DNA of 64,000 nt, taken from assembly GCA_025403435.1 (NCBI GenBank), contig CM046348.1, positions 18,761,679 to 18,825,678 of the forward strand. Reading direction: 5' to 3'. The stretch's first letter is position 1, and each line of letters begins with the position of its first letter. This document shows, piece after piece, positions 21,750-34,161 of the stretch. The notes beneath the pieces are model-generated. The model searched no databases, was not told where the DNA came from, and was given only the letters and a program-made list of their open reading frames with translations. This stretch comes from Artocarpus heterophyllus (taxonomy: Eukaryota; Streptophyta; Magnoliopsida; Rosales; Moraceae). Position numbers and translations under genes: made by a program.

Positions 21750-22700
21750 AAGCCCTCGATTTTCAAAACATGACATTAGTCCGCCCGAAACTATCAAACA
21801 GTAAAGTTAAATAACATGTAGTTGTATGTTAATCAAGGGTTAATTTTAGTAACTATAAGGACCAGAGCTAATCTGATCCTAGTCGATTTAATTTACAATA
21901 TTTAATTATTTAAGAACATAATTGAAAACCTTTAAAACAGTTTAAAAACTAATAGTCTCGCCTTATAGTTATGTGTAACTTCAGTAGGGTAAGCTATTTG
22001 AATAATTATACGATAAATTGTTCAACAAATTCTCATTATTTATGTGCTACATGTTATTTCGGTTAAAAATTATAGCATCAGGACCTTTTTTGTTACTATT
22101 TTATAGATTGAGAGGAACAGATGTTATATTTTGAAATCGAAAGACATGTTGTTACAGGGGTTACAATTAAGAGAAACTTTTTGGATTATACCATATATGT
22201 ATGTGTCTTTTGTCTTATTTTCATTTTTACCTTAAAATTTGAGTCATTGAATCATTTTAGCACTAGACACTCAAAATAACACAAATTTTGCTCCTAAAAT
22301 TTCAATTTGTGATGCTAGCAATTAATCCTCTAATGATTTAAACATGTGAAATGTGGGCAACAAATTAAATTACAAAAAACGCGTTTGGCAAAAATGTTAA
22401 AAAGTTAATTTAGTAGTTAAAATAACATGAGTCCTACCACAAGAGCTTCCTCAAGAAATTAGCAATTGTTCTCCTAAAATCATGGCAGTACGTTATTTTA
22501 ATTTGCCAAAAATTACTGGATCTTGAATAATTTAATACATTGTAATATTAAAGATTTAAAACTTTTAGTCATGCTTGTATTAAAATAAATAAATAAATAA
22601 ATCTCATGCCAGGTAATTATGCCTTACCATAGATGAACCCGTTATGGGCAAATCAAATTTTTATTAATGCGAGAGGGAGGTTCTCTTCTCAAGCAAGCTA
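21750..22700. other. Gene-free AT-rich DNA upstream of the helicase gene
   Basis: No gene, RNA or clear repeat seen. Low-complexity A/T runs and an (AAAT)n tract near 22583-22603. Confidence 0.5.
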
Positions 22701-22930
22701 CTGCGTATGGGCCCACTATGACGTGGGCAGACTCGCTCCCTATAAAGCAGAGGTTTCCCGCCGTTTTCCTGGACCGACACACTCCAAACGCCATTTCACT
22801 AACACCGAGAGTCCAGGCCTCTAATCGTCGCCTCTCTTCTCTCTCTCTCTCGCGCCTTTTTTTCTCATCGGAAAATCTCTCTCTGCGACTTCTCAAGAAA
22901 CTAGCCCTAGTTTCTCTTCTTCTTCCATCA
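22700..22930 (+). promoter_or_regulatory. Promoter and leader of the RAD16-like helicase gene
   Basis: A TATA box (tataaagc) at 22741-22748 lies about 190 bases before the ATG. Just upstream are TGGGCCC at about 22708 and a gacgtgggc word at about 22720, of the site-II and G-box-like kind common in plant housekeeping promoters. The leader is CT-rich (tctctctctctcgcgcc, about 22835-22855). Confidence 0.55.
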
Positions 22931-25900
22931 ATGGAGCTTCGTTCTCGCAGAAAGCCCAATTCCATTACTGAGGGTAAATCAAAACCTAGTCTTTCCTTTT
23001 GTTCCCATTTTGCCCCCGTTTCGGTATCGAGAAGCCTAAATTTACTTCTCGGACTGAATTTGGATGAATAATTTTTGTTTTTCCTTGAAAAGATTTGTTT
23101 TTTTTTTTCTTTTTTCTTTTTTCTAATATGGTCTCTGGGGAACAGAATTGACTCATTGAGGGTCTATGTATAAGGTATAAATGTTGTTGTTGTTGTTGTT
23201 AAATTTCACAGAAGCAGGAAACGAAAATCAAAGCGAAGATGACTTAAATAGCGATAAATCTAATTGCTCTGATGATGAAATTTACATGGGAATTTTCTTC
23301 AGAATCTGAGGACGGCGAAACTAGTGATGAAGGTAAATTCTTTTATGCTTCACATAGATTAATGGGTCCGACAAAATGTTCAGTTTTTTCTGTAATCACT
23401 TTGAAAATTTTGAGAAACTGAACTCTGAATGTGCACTGATAGAATATGTTTATGAGCAAGAAAGAAACTTTGTCAAGAACTGACACAATCAATGTTCTTT
23501 GTGAGGTTTAGATTTTTAGAGTGGTGTATGTACAGTTCAATATTCGTTTCCCTGTTTTTTATTTTTATTTTTATTATTTTATTAGTTTTTATGGGACTAT
23601 ATTTCGTTGAAACTTAAAATGAGATATGTATCAATAATCACCCTGAAATATAAGGTAGGTGAAGATATCTACGAAAAGGCTTCGAAAAGGAGGAAGGTGG
23701 GACGAAAGAAAAATTCTGAAGTGGAGAACACAGGCGATGGTGAAGACAATGCTATTGAACAAGAAGAAGAAGAAGAAGAAGTAGAAAAAGAAGTACAAAA
23801 TGGCAATCCTAGGGTGAACAAAAATAAGAAGAGGTCCTAAAAAAGAAAAGCCGATATTGCTGTGGAATATTAGGGAAGAGGAGCATGAGAGATGGATTGA
23901 TGAGAATATAACGAAAGATTTTGATTTGGATAAACAGAATGAATTAGCAACTGAAGCTGCAGAAGGATCATCTGATCTGATTGTGGATTTGTTGAGGTAC
24001 CAAAAGGAGTGGTTGGCCTGGGCTTTGAAACAGGAAAATTCGTTAACTAGAGGAGGAATCCTTGCAGATGAAATGGGAATGGGGAAGACCCTTCAAGCAA
24101 TTGCTCTTGTTCTTGCCAAACGAGAATTTTGCAAGGAAACTAGTGAACTAATTGGAGCAAAGCTCATCTACAAGCTTGCCTGGAATTAAAACTACCCTTG
24201 TAATATGTCCTCTGGTTGCTGTGAGCCGGTGGGTAAGTGAGATAGACAGATTTACTTTAAAGGGGAGAACAAAGTTGTTGGTTTATCATGGCGCCAATAG
24301 AGAGAAAAATTTTAAACACTTTTCAGAGTATGATTTTGTTATAACTACGTATTCCATTGTTGAAGCTGAGTACAGGAAGTGTATGATGCCTTCCAAAGAG
24401 AGATGCCCTTACCATGGCAAGATGTTGTTGAAGAAAAAGATGTGGGTGCATTTAACATATATCTGTGGGCCCAATGCAGTTAAGACTGAGAAGCAATCTA
24501 AGCAACAAAAGAAGAACTCAAAATCTAAAGCCTCAACATCAAAGCTCTATTCTAAATTCCCCAAGGACAAGGAATCAAAGCAATACAAGAAAGCTGATAT
24601 GGATTTGAAATTTGATAGCGAGGAAGTACCTAGGGGAAAATCACTTTTGTGTTCAGTGAAGTGGGACCGTATCATTCTGGATGAGGTGATTGAGAATGAT
24701 GCAGTTATATTGTTGTGCTGTCTTTTTGTGGATGCGTGCTTCTTGTTTGACCAAGCCCATTTGAGAGCTTGTATAACTACTCTCTTGTTCTATCAAACAA
24801 TTTACTTTGTTCTAGACTTATCAGTAGGATCTATATAGCCTGCTTAATTTGCTTAAACATGTCTTTTTATATTTCTGCAGATTGGATGTACACTTTTTTT
24901 TTTCAAAAAGTAACAATGGACAGGACAAAATTCTGTGTCCATGTGCTACATGCCTTCTTGACTAGTATTTGTTCTTCTCATTAGTTTGCCTTGTTTTGTT
25001 ATCTATCAAGAGGTGGTGTTATCATCTTTTTACAAGAATTTCTTTTCCTTTTCACTTTAATTTTCAAATCTTCATGGAAATGTGCTCAAGATTTTTTCTT
25101 CCTTACTTACAGGCACATTATATAAAATCTCGACATTGTAATACTGCTAAAGCAGTTCTTGCTTTGGAGTCCACGTACAGATGGGCTTTAAGTGGTAATC
25201 CCATTCAAAATCGTGTTGGAGAACTGTACTCCTTAGTGAGTTACTATATGTTAAAAAGTTGGTTTAGAACATGAAGCTTCATTCCTTCTTGTTTATACTG
25301 TTACAATTCATCTTCACAGGTCCGCTTTCTGCATATAGTCCCATATTCATATTACCTCTGTAAAGACTCTGATTGCAGAACTCTTGATCATAGGTATTAT
25401 CCGAGTCCATATTGTTTGTTACCTTGTTAGTTGAGAATTGAGTTAATTATTTATAGTCAATTTTACGCATTTATTTATTCTTATTCCTTTTCTTCTTCAA
25501 TCTCCATTGCCATAAAATGTTTCTGGTGATAAAAAATTCTAGCTTTTATTAATATTTTTCACATTTTTATGATTTATTAGTCACTCTGATGCCTTTTTGC
25601 AGTTCCTCAGCACAGTGTCCAAATTGCCCTCATAGCTCGGTTAGACACTTTTGCTGGTGGAATAAAGTGAGTGTGGAATTTCATTACCCGTATCTACTTT
25701 TGATTTTGCTTCATAGTATCTCTATGTGCTAACGGGAATCTTCAACCTTGCAAGTTTGTGGCTAAGCCAATACAATTACATGGAAATCTAGACTGAGGAA
25801 AAAGGGCCATGATTTTGCTAAAACACAAAATATTAAAGACCACTGTGCTGCGAAGAACTAAAAAGGGCAGGGCAGCCGATCTCGCACTTCCTCCAAGAAT

Positions 25901-28900
25901 TGTAATTTCTTGCTCTTTGGCTGCTATTGCAACTCGATAAAGTATTTTAGCTTTCTGACGCTTATCACAATTCTATCATAGGTGTCATTGAGAAAGGTCG
26001 CATTGGATCTCAGAGAGAAGGATTATTATGAATCATTGTACAATGATAGTCAGGCGCAATTTAACACGTATATGACTTATCTCTTTTATTTATTTATTTA
26101 TTTATTTATAATAAAGTTTTGGTTTATTGTTTGGTAATTGATGCTCCTTTCAAAGAACTTTCTTGATATTTGCAACTTTCATTGTAAAGATCAATTCGTC
26201 TGGATGCTTATCAGCAAAAATTAATGTATTATGAGATATGAGTGTGACTAATTGATCTTTTTAATAATTGTATACTATTTTTTTTTCTTCTTCTAGATAT
26301 GTTAGAGCAGGAACAGTGATGAATAATTATGCTCCCATTTTTGACCTTTTCACGCCTTTGCGCCAGGTGAATAGTTATTTTAATGAAACCATAAATTTCA
26401 ACTTTGGCCTTGTGAAGTATAATATTTTAAACAGAAATTGTGTCCCCTGCTTTATCCTTTTCTCAGTTCTTTGTGCTTTTGCATTCAATTTCAATATTAA
26501 CTTCTCTCTTGTCTACTGCAGGCGGTTGACCATCCATACCTCGTGGAATACTCTGCAACTTCTGCTACGAGGAACTCAAGCAAGGTGGATACTGATAATG
26601 CTGAACGAGTTTGTGGACTTTGTCACGACCCAGCTGAAGATCATGTGGTCGGTTACCTTTTTTGATGTTTATTGCTTTGCTTTTAATTTCACAATGCTAA
26701 ATGGGTACTACTTCCGCTTATTTTTTCTGATTCCTTGTTCATATGTCATGAAATGGAAACCTTTTAGTGGTTTCTAATTTTGGGCCGTGGACTTTGTTGT
26801 TCTTTTTACAGTTTGTCATGATAACAGGGCTGTTGAAATTATGTACTTGTTGTATGTTTTTCAAATTGAAGCTGGATAGCCTGTATTGTTAAGAATTGTA
26901 TTTGACCCATAGAATGGATATGATATGAAATTTACATTACTTGGATGTTTATTGATGCCATGCTATTACTTTAGCTGAAAGTTCGAACAAAATCTTGTGT
27001 CTTGGTGTTTGTCGTCTACATTTTATACTAAACCAGATATGAGACTCTTAGCGACTGTCGGGTTCGTGCCATTTTAAGTGCTAGATGTTTGGGAAAGATG
27101 CCAAGTTTTGTGTTGCTTTGCTTCTAAAGTTGTAATGGTTTGTAAAGCAAGCAAACCTTTTGGATATCATACTGAGATTTTTCTAATTCTTAATCTAAAA
27201 AGTAAACTTCCATGATGATTTATTCTTTTTTTTTCTTATCACAATAAGACAATATATATATACATATATATAGAGAGAGAGAGAGAGTTTTCTTCCTTCT
27301 TTTAGAATTTAGATGTGTTCTATTAACTTGCAACACGCGTGGTTTATATGTATTTTTTCTTTTACTATTTCAGGTCACCTCTTGTGAACACGTCTTTTGC
27401 AAGGCTTGTTTGCTTAATTATTCTGCTTCCTTGGGAAAAGTCTCATGCCTTTCATGCTCAAAATTGCTTACTGCTGATTTCACAATGAATCCAGATACCG
27501 TTGATAAGACCAGCAAAACTAATGTTAAGGGCTTTAGGTCTTCGAGTATTCTAAACAGAATTGAACTTGACAACTTTCAAACAAGCACAAAGATAGAGGC
27601 TCTGGTATGTTTGATTGCAATCAGTATGTGCATTATTTTTGTCCGTCTCTAAATTTTTTAGTTGAAGGGATCGTGTTAGTAGCCAAGCTTACTATTTGGT
27701 TGGAGTAATTTTGTATGCTGTATATCTCTTAAACTTACTGCAAAGTTATATTTAATGGCAATGCCTTTTGGAAGTATTCTAGAAGTTAATTGAAAAGAAA
27801 TAGATATTATTTATTTATTTTGCTAAAGACACATATTTAGATTTACAGAACGATGACATATTACCACAAAGCTTTTGGTTGTCTACCTTCTTGGGTAACG
27901 GTATTCCTTAGAACTATCATCTGAGCATTAAATTATCTAATTAAGTATTCCCGTGATCAATCGATGAATGCGTTTATTGCATAACTTATTCAATGCTCCC
28001 TGGAGAACTATTATCTGCTTCTTGAAGAAAATAATTACTTTCTGTCGATACTCTTCTTAGTCTTCTTATATGATCTGGTGTGCGCACACATATATTTCAT
28101 ATTATTCTCTCTTTTTATACCAATTGCTAAGTAAAAATTATGTGGCTCTAGAGGGAAGAAATTAGATTTATGGTTGAGAGGGATGGTTCTGCTAAAGGAA
28201 TAGTTTTCAGCCAGTTCACATAATTCTTGGATCTCATAAACTACTCTTTCCAAAAGGTAATACTAAAATCTAGCTCAGCTTCTTTGTTATTGTTGTTATT
28301 ATTATTATTTTACGATAGTGTATACTAGCGCAATAACGTTTGATGAACCTTTTTTTTTGCAGTCTGGTATAAAATGTGTTAAGTTGGTTGGAAGTATGAC
28401 TTTGAATGCCAGGGATGCTGCTATCAAGAAATTCTCCTAGGATCCAGATTGCAGGGTTTTCCTCATGAGTTTGAAAACCGGCGGTGTTGCTCTCAATCTC
28501 ACTGTCGGATCACATGTAAGTAATATATGTACTTCAAAAAGAAATTATCTAGATATGGCATTGTTGGAAGTCTGAATCCATCATGCAATAATGTTATTGT
28601 TGGTTTGTTGCAATAAACAATTGACTTTGATTATGGGCCTTTGTAGGTTTTCTTGATGGACCCCCGGTGGAATCCTGCTGTAGAGCGGCAAGCACAGGAT
28701 AGAATCCACAGAATAGGGCAGTATAAACCAATCAGGTTTGTCCTCTTGCTTCCTACCACCATACTCTACCTCATGATCATATTTAATATTTAAGCTAATT
28801 TTATATACAACTCTTTTTGGTGGGACTCCGATGTTTTCTTGTCATCTGCAGAATTGTGAGATTTGTAATTGAGAATACAATTGAGGAGAGGATTCTCAAG

Positions 28901-29124
28901 CTGCAAGAGAAGAAGGAACTAGTGTTTGAAGGGTAAGATTTCTTTGTTGTCGAGTTCTTTATATTAACATCTTACCATTAAAAAAAGTTAATTACAGTGA
29001 AATTTTGCCTGCCTTTTTCTAATAAAACTGTTTTTTGTTGTCTTTTGACAGGACTGTAGGTGGTTGCTCAGAGGCTCTGGGAAAATTGACTGAAGAAGAC
29101 ATGAGATTTCTTTTTGTCACTTAA
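22931..29124 (+). pseudogene. RAD16-like SNF2 helicase with RING finger, 16 exons, six lesions
   Basis: Exons: 22931-22973, 23212-23332, 23659-24685, 25113-25235, 25320-25393, 25603-25666, 25755-25901, 25982-26067, 26297-26366, 26522-26647, 27374-27604, 28152-28256, 28363-28515, 28647-28735, 28852-28932, 29052-29124; all GT-AG, about 871 codons. The domains are the SNF2 ATPase with Walker A DEMGMGKT (exon 3) and DEAH split across exons 3/4, a C3HC4 RING (CGLCHDPAEDHV + TSCEHVFCKAC...CLSC; exons 10-11), and the helicase C lobe with [11 protein letters not shown] (exon 14). This is the layout of plant RAD16-like proteins, which in yeast act in nucleotide excision repair. Lesions: single-base frame shifts near 23288, 23830 and 24150, and stops at 25794-25796, 28221-28223 and 28438-28440. 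Splice sites and catalytic motifs are conserved, so the gene is recently dead, or the sequence contains errors. Confidence 0.87.
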
Positions 29125-30000
29125 GAGAACTTCCCTACATGACATGACTTGAGGACGAAAATCTACTATTTTGAGGCCTCCTGTTCGTATTATGGACAAG
29201 TTATTCCTTTTATTTTTAATAGAAATCTTATAAAACGAGTGCTTTTTGAGATGTTACAAATTCCAATGGATAAAAAAAATGTTTAATTACTCGATGCATT
29301 CAGTGGCTGCTATGATCATATGGATGGAAGGTTTCTCTTGGCTCTATTTTTTAAACTTCCAGGGTGTGGACCGGATAGAACTAAAAAAACACAGTAACAA
29401 TTTAAATTTTAAGAGAAAAAACACCACAACAAAATTGATTTGAATTAAAATCATGACTTGCAAACCCAATTAGAATCATGGCTTCTAAGTTGATATGAGC
29501 AAAATTGATTTGAGCTGCAACCCAATTAAAATCATGGCTTGCAAACTCTAATTGAAATCATGGCTTGCAAGTTGATATGAGGTCATGTGTCACATAGTTT
29601 TGGAATTGCAATGGCCCTTAACAATTCTCGAAACAACCCTCAGAGAAAAGAACCATCCATTCACAGCAAATGGCGGGCAAAAAAATTGTATTAAGATTAT
29701 GAAAATGAAAAGATGTTTGTGATACACAATTATCCCAGTAGGTATTAGGCGTCTGATCATAAGACATCAGCAAACAATGGAACACCAAGAAGAGCGGAAA
29801 TAGGTAAACCAAACAATTCACATAATCTCTTGCAAAACGCTTTTTGCCTTGCAATTGACAAAGTACTAAATGGAAAAGCTTAAACAAAGATATCTCAACA
29901 AAATTTGGAACCTCTTTTTGAGGGTATAATTATTTCTAGCTTATGCAGCACTGCAATGTATCTTTATCTTTCAAGTCCATAATCTAGAAAGATTTCTTCT
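29125..30000. other. Convergent intergenic region between helicase and E2 gene
   Basis: The two genes face each other here, so both 3' untranslated regions and poly(A) sites must fall in this stretch. No further gene is seen. A block at 29405-29590 repeats variants of CAATTNNAATCATGGCTTGCAA three to four times. Confidence 0.6.
29405..29590. repeat. Short degenerate tandem repeats
   Basis: Variants of aaaattgatttgaattaaaatcatg and aatcatggcttgcaa recur at about 29435, 29472, 29530 and 29552, together with a repeated aagttgatatgag word (29489 and 29570). This is a local imperfect repeat of about 40-85 bases, with no coding content. Confidence 0.6.
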
Positions 30001-32541
30001 TCATACATCAAGGAGAAGTCTGCGAGGGTCTTCCACGACATCTTTTATCCGGCGCAAGAAGAAGACAGCCTCTCTTCCATCAATCAGCCGATGGTCGTAT
30101 GTTAATGCAATATACATCATTGGCCTTGGCACAACATTGCCTCCAACAACCATGGGGCGATTCACAATTGAGTGCATCCCCAGTATAGCAGACTGTCAAA
30201 AGGAGTAGAAGAAAGAGGTGAGATTCCCTTTTTCTAATAAAAAAAAAATGGAGATAACATCATTTTGATAAATAACTAATGAAAGGATTAAATTTTTATC
30301 GCAACAGAACACGAGATGTAGGAAAGCAATACCTGCGGAGGGTTGATGATTGGTGTGCTCAAAAGGCTTCCATAAACACCACCATTAGATATCGTAAATG
30401 TACCCCCGGCCATCTCATCAATTGAAATAGAACCATCAGTTGCCTTCTTAGCCAGAGTGTTGATTTCCTTCTCTATTTCGGCAAAGTTCATTCTCTCAGC
30501 ATTGCGGAGAACTGGAACTACGAGACCCTTGAATAAGAAAAGGAGTTACCGTTTGTCAGTTGCATGAGTCCAGGAAAAAACAGAATCTACTTTCAAAAAA
30601 GAAAAAGAAAAATCAAATCCTTTTAAGATTTTTTCACAAGGCAATGGACATACTTTAGGGGTGCCCACTGCAATACTTATATCAATGTAATCCCTGTATA
30701 TGATATCATCCCCGTCAATGACAGCATTAATAACCGGCTGATACTGAAGCCCACTAATGGCAGCCTGAAACAGATAAAAGACAAATATATACACAAACAT
30801 CACTTTATTAAAAGGATTTGGATAGGTGATGATTTTTTAGATTTAGTTATTCGCTACCTTTTTTTAAAGACAAGACGATACTATAAATACAAGAAAGACA
30901 ACAAGGCGCTTACTTTCACAAAGCCTGACATGAGACCCAATTTCACTCCATGCTTTTCGACAAAGGCATCCTTGTAATCCGAACGAAGCTTCATCAAATT
31001 TGTCCTGCATTAACCTAGCACATTAAGGAAAGCAAGACGGCTTCTGTACTGTATTGTTGTTCAAAGTACTGTTAAGAGACTAATGCTATTCATCAACTGG
31101 TGCTTTTCTTCCCCTAGCAGTACCACCACCTTCCGAAACATGCTTAATTGTGTGTGCTCATTATGTTAGAAAGAACAATGCAGCAATTTATATAACGAAA
31201 GCAACATAAAAGATTGCTGAACTGTCGAACTTACATATCAACTTCATTAAATGTGGTCAACATAGCAAATGTATTCTGAGAATCTTTCAAGCGCGTTGCA
31301 ACCCGTTTCCTTAGTCTTGTCATCGGCACCTAGGCATAAGGAAGAAACAAATTATTGAAGCAAGTCACGCAACTTCAAACCAGACTAAAATAACCACGTT
31401 TCTCAAATTAACAATTAACTTACCCGTCTTTCCCTGTCTTTGGGAGGAAGCTGGGGTTCTGTGGGTTTGGGTGGTGATGGAGGCCCCTTGGCCTTGGGTG
31501 GTGGAGATGGCTCTTTCTTTGCCTCCTCGACAGGGGTGGTTTCTGCTTTAGGTGTCTGCTTTTCTACACTTTCCTCCTTGGAAGGTGATGGCTGACTAGC
31601 AGGCCGTTCAGATGGTGCAACATGTGGTGCACCTTCACCTGATTTGGAGATGGCAGCAATCTTGACGCCTGGTTCTACAGTATCACCTTCCTTTGCCAAA
31701 AGCTACACCAATAATATAGATATTTCAGTGCATGCAGAGAGGAAGAATTAAAAAGTTAACCATATCCCAATGGATATAGAATGCAGTGTGTCAAAAACAT
31801 TACCTTTGTTATCACGCCAGCTTCAGGACTAACAACATCAATTGTCACCTAACAATACACACAAGGCAGGCAACTCAACAGCTGAAATAACCGTCCAAGT
31901 GCTCCAAACAACGAAATTGCAAGATAAGAGTTCCATCAGCCAGATTACCTTATCAGTTTCAATTTGAGCGATGGGCTCGTCAACTTCAACTCTGTCACCA
32001 GGTTCTGTTTGTTATATGGCATAAGAAGCATTAGAAGGCAAGGCACTCAAACATGTCCATGTACATGTACATGCACACAGTTTACATGCGCACAGTTTAA
32101 AACACAAACTAGCAAGGGAAAACTTTCAGTGCACTGCCAGGATAACAGGCATGCACTAGTAACATACTCTTTAAAAATGTTGCCAAAGTTCCATCAGATA
32201 TAGATTCACCCATGAAAGGGACAACAGCTTCAACCACATCCCCTGCACAATTCAACAGCTGACTCTTGAGTTGCAGTCCTAAATATAAATCACATGCACA
32301 GCCAAAAACACAAAAACCCAGGTATAGGCATATACCATTATCAGAAGAAAATGGTCTATTGCTCATCCTGATAAACAATTCTGTTCGAGACATCACATTA
32401 ACTTCCCTGCATTCAACCAAAAGCTCAACAAAGAAAAAAGGGGGAGATATGACAAAAATGGAAGAAGAAAGCAAGTTATCAAAATGCCTTTTCTTGGACG
32501 AAGGGAATGAGAATATAAAAAGATGAAATTCAATATGCTAG

Positions 32542-32631
<90 letters not shown>

Positions 32632-33422
32632 CCGACCTGCTTGTTTTTGGATAAACATGACCGCCTGCAATAAAAAAAAAATGAAAAGATCAAAAGAAAT
32701 TAGAAAAAAAAAACAAAAAAAAAAAAACAAAACAGCAACAAATGTGCAAAGTAAAGGACATGGTAATCATGAACTTCATTAGCAAATGCCCCTATAATTA
32801 CCTAAAAATGTGTGGTAGCTAGAGCTTTGGACACAGGCAATCTCTTTCCAAACCAATGAAGCCTGCAAATTAAAAAGCCATTCCAGTGTTCAAAAGTAGA
32901 GCAAAGCAAACACATGTTTATTATGCTTTCCACAACATGATAACAAAGAGGTGCAATATGATGGAAACATATCCCATTCAAGAGTAACCACTAAGGAGAA
33001 AAAAGTATCTTTTACTCTAGGTTTTTCAAAAATCAACCACTTTCAATGGTAAATATAAAAACCCCAAGAAAAACCTACGTCCCAACTTAGAACGAACAAA
33101 ACAAAACAGAAGAGCAACAAAGTCCTAAGTCCTAGTACCTCGTTACGTGCAGTGTGGTAAGAGCTTGACCCCGACAGTGTAGGCCTAGCCCTCCAGGCTT
33201 GTCCCAGCACCTGAGACTGTTGATTAAGAATTTCCAATAAACTATCAAACTTAAGCAATCCCATTAACATTTTATTAACAAAAAAAATCCCAAATCATTA
33301 CAACTATCACAACACAAGAAATTTGGCCAATAATTCAAATTATGTCAAAGAAAACATGAATCGAAACGACGAAAATTTGGCCATACCGAAGCAACTCTAC
33401 GGCGCAGAACTCCCCAAATCAT
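30001..33422 (-). CDS. DLST: Dihydrolipoyllysine succinyltransferase (E2 of 2-oxoglutarate dehydrogenase), 468 aa
   Basis: Fourteen coding exons on the minus strand: 33387-33422, 33139-33210, 32802-32862, 32637-32664, 32336-32406, 32168-32242, 31949-32004, 31804-31848, 31424-31702, 31235-31329, 30914-31004, 30654-30764, 30333-30527, 30001-30192. They sum to 1407 bases with no stop, matching the usual plant length. Residues 1-90 or so form a mitochondrial targeting region ([12 protein letters not shown] start, Arg/Ser-rich). A lipoyl domain follows, with the lipoylated lysine in ETDKVTIDV, then a Pro/Lys-rich linker (31424-31702) and the acyltransferase domain ending in the catalytic DHRLIDG motif and RRLLLDV. 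The enzyme transfers the succinyl group from lipoamide to CoA in the mitochondrial TCA cycle. No separate E1/E3-binding domain is seen, as normal for plant 2-oxoglutarate E2. A leader intron probably spans about 33435-33713. Confidence 0.96.
32545..32629. repeat. (GA)n microsatellite in an E2 gene intron, next to the splice donor
   Basis: About 42 uninterrupted GA units. On the gene's strand it is a CT tract that starts about 7 bases after the donor of exon 4 (exon lower edge 32637). The donor itself, GTCGGA, is weak compared with consensus. Reading frames across it (LSLSLS) are artefacts. Confidence 0.95.
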
Positions 33423-34000
33423 CTCTCTTAAATCCTACAAAATACAAACAAAAAACAATGATCTAAATCAGAATATTAAAGTCTCGAGTCTTTGAAGTTT
33501 GCACACTGAAAAAGCCAGCGGCGAGCTTCAAAATTTTTCCTTCCTAAACGATTTCCCAGAGTTTCTCGGCAACCAAACATGAAAAAAGGGAAGAAATGCG
33601 AGACTAGAAGATCCAAACTTTCTGGAATAAAATATCGAGAACAAGGCAATAAATCCAAAATCAAAGATCATGTCCTGAAATATTAAAAAATAATAATTGG
33701 AGATTTTACCTGTCGGAAGGAAATGGATCGGAGCGTCGTATAGGTGAGAAGAGAGTACACGAAAGAAGAAGAAGAGAGAAAAAGAGAGAGAGAGGATGAA
33801 AAGTATAAATTCGAAACAGAGAGAGAGAAGCAGAAGGCTTGTTCTAGGCTTCTAGCCTCTTTGGCGCACGCCGACCAGCAAATGTGCGTGATTTTGGTGT
33901 TTTTAATTTGCTTTATATACTAGCATACGTAATTCTATTATCTTCCGGAGAGTATTTACCTTATAATCTTGTTCCAAGGTCATGTGAGAGTTAGGGTTAC
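33423..34000 (-). promoter_or_regulatory. 5' leader and putative promoter of the E2 gene
   Basis: A leader exon probably ends at about 33714 (minus ...TTCCGACAG/GTAAAATCT) and rejoins near 33434 (TTTGTAG acceptor), with a CT-rich segment at 33770-33830. On the minus strand a TATA-like GTATATAAAG lies at 33911-33920, and a telo-box AACCCTAA at 33991-33998. Telo-boxes are known in promoters of plant housekeeping genes. The transcription start is not known. Confidence 0.45.
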
Positions 34001-34127
34001 TTTACCAAGTTTTTTTTTTTTTTTTTTAGGACTTCCCTGGTTTTCACAAAAATATTTTTTATTTTTCCAAAAAAAAAAAAGATGCCTATTTCCTTTAGTC
34101 GGGAAAAATATACGAGTTCATGCTCAA

Positions 34128-34161
<34 letters not shown>

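Noticed and set aside
32530..32730. Leu-Ser repeat protein frame
   Set aside because: It is a translation of the (CT)n microsatellite in an E2 gene intron.
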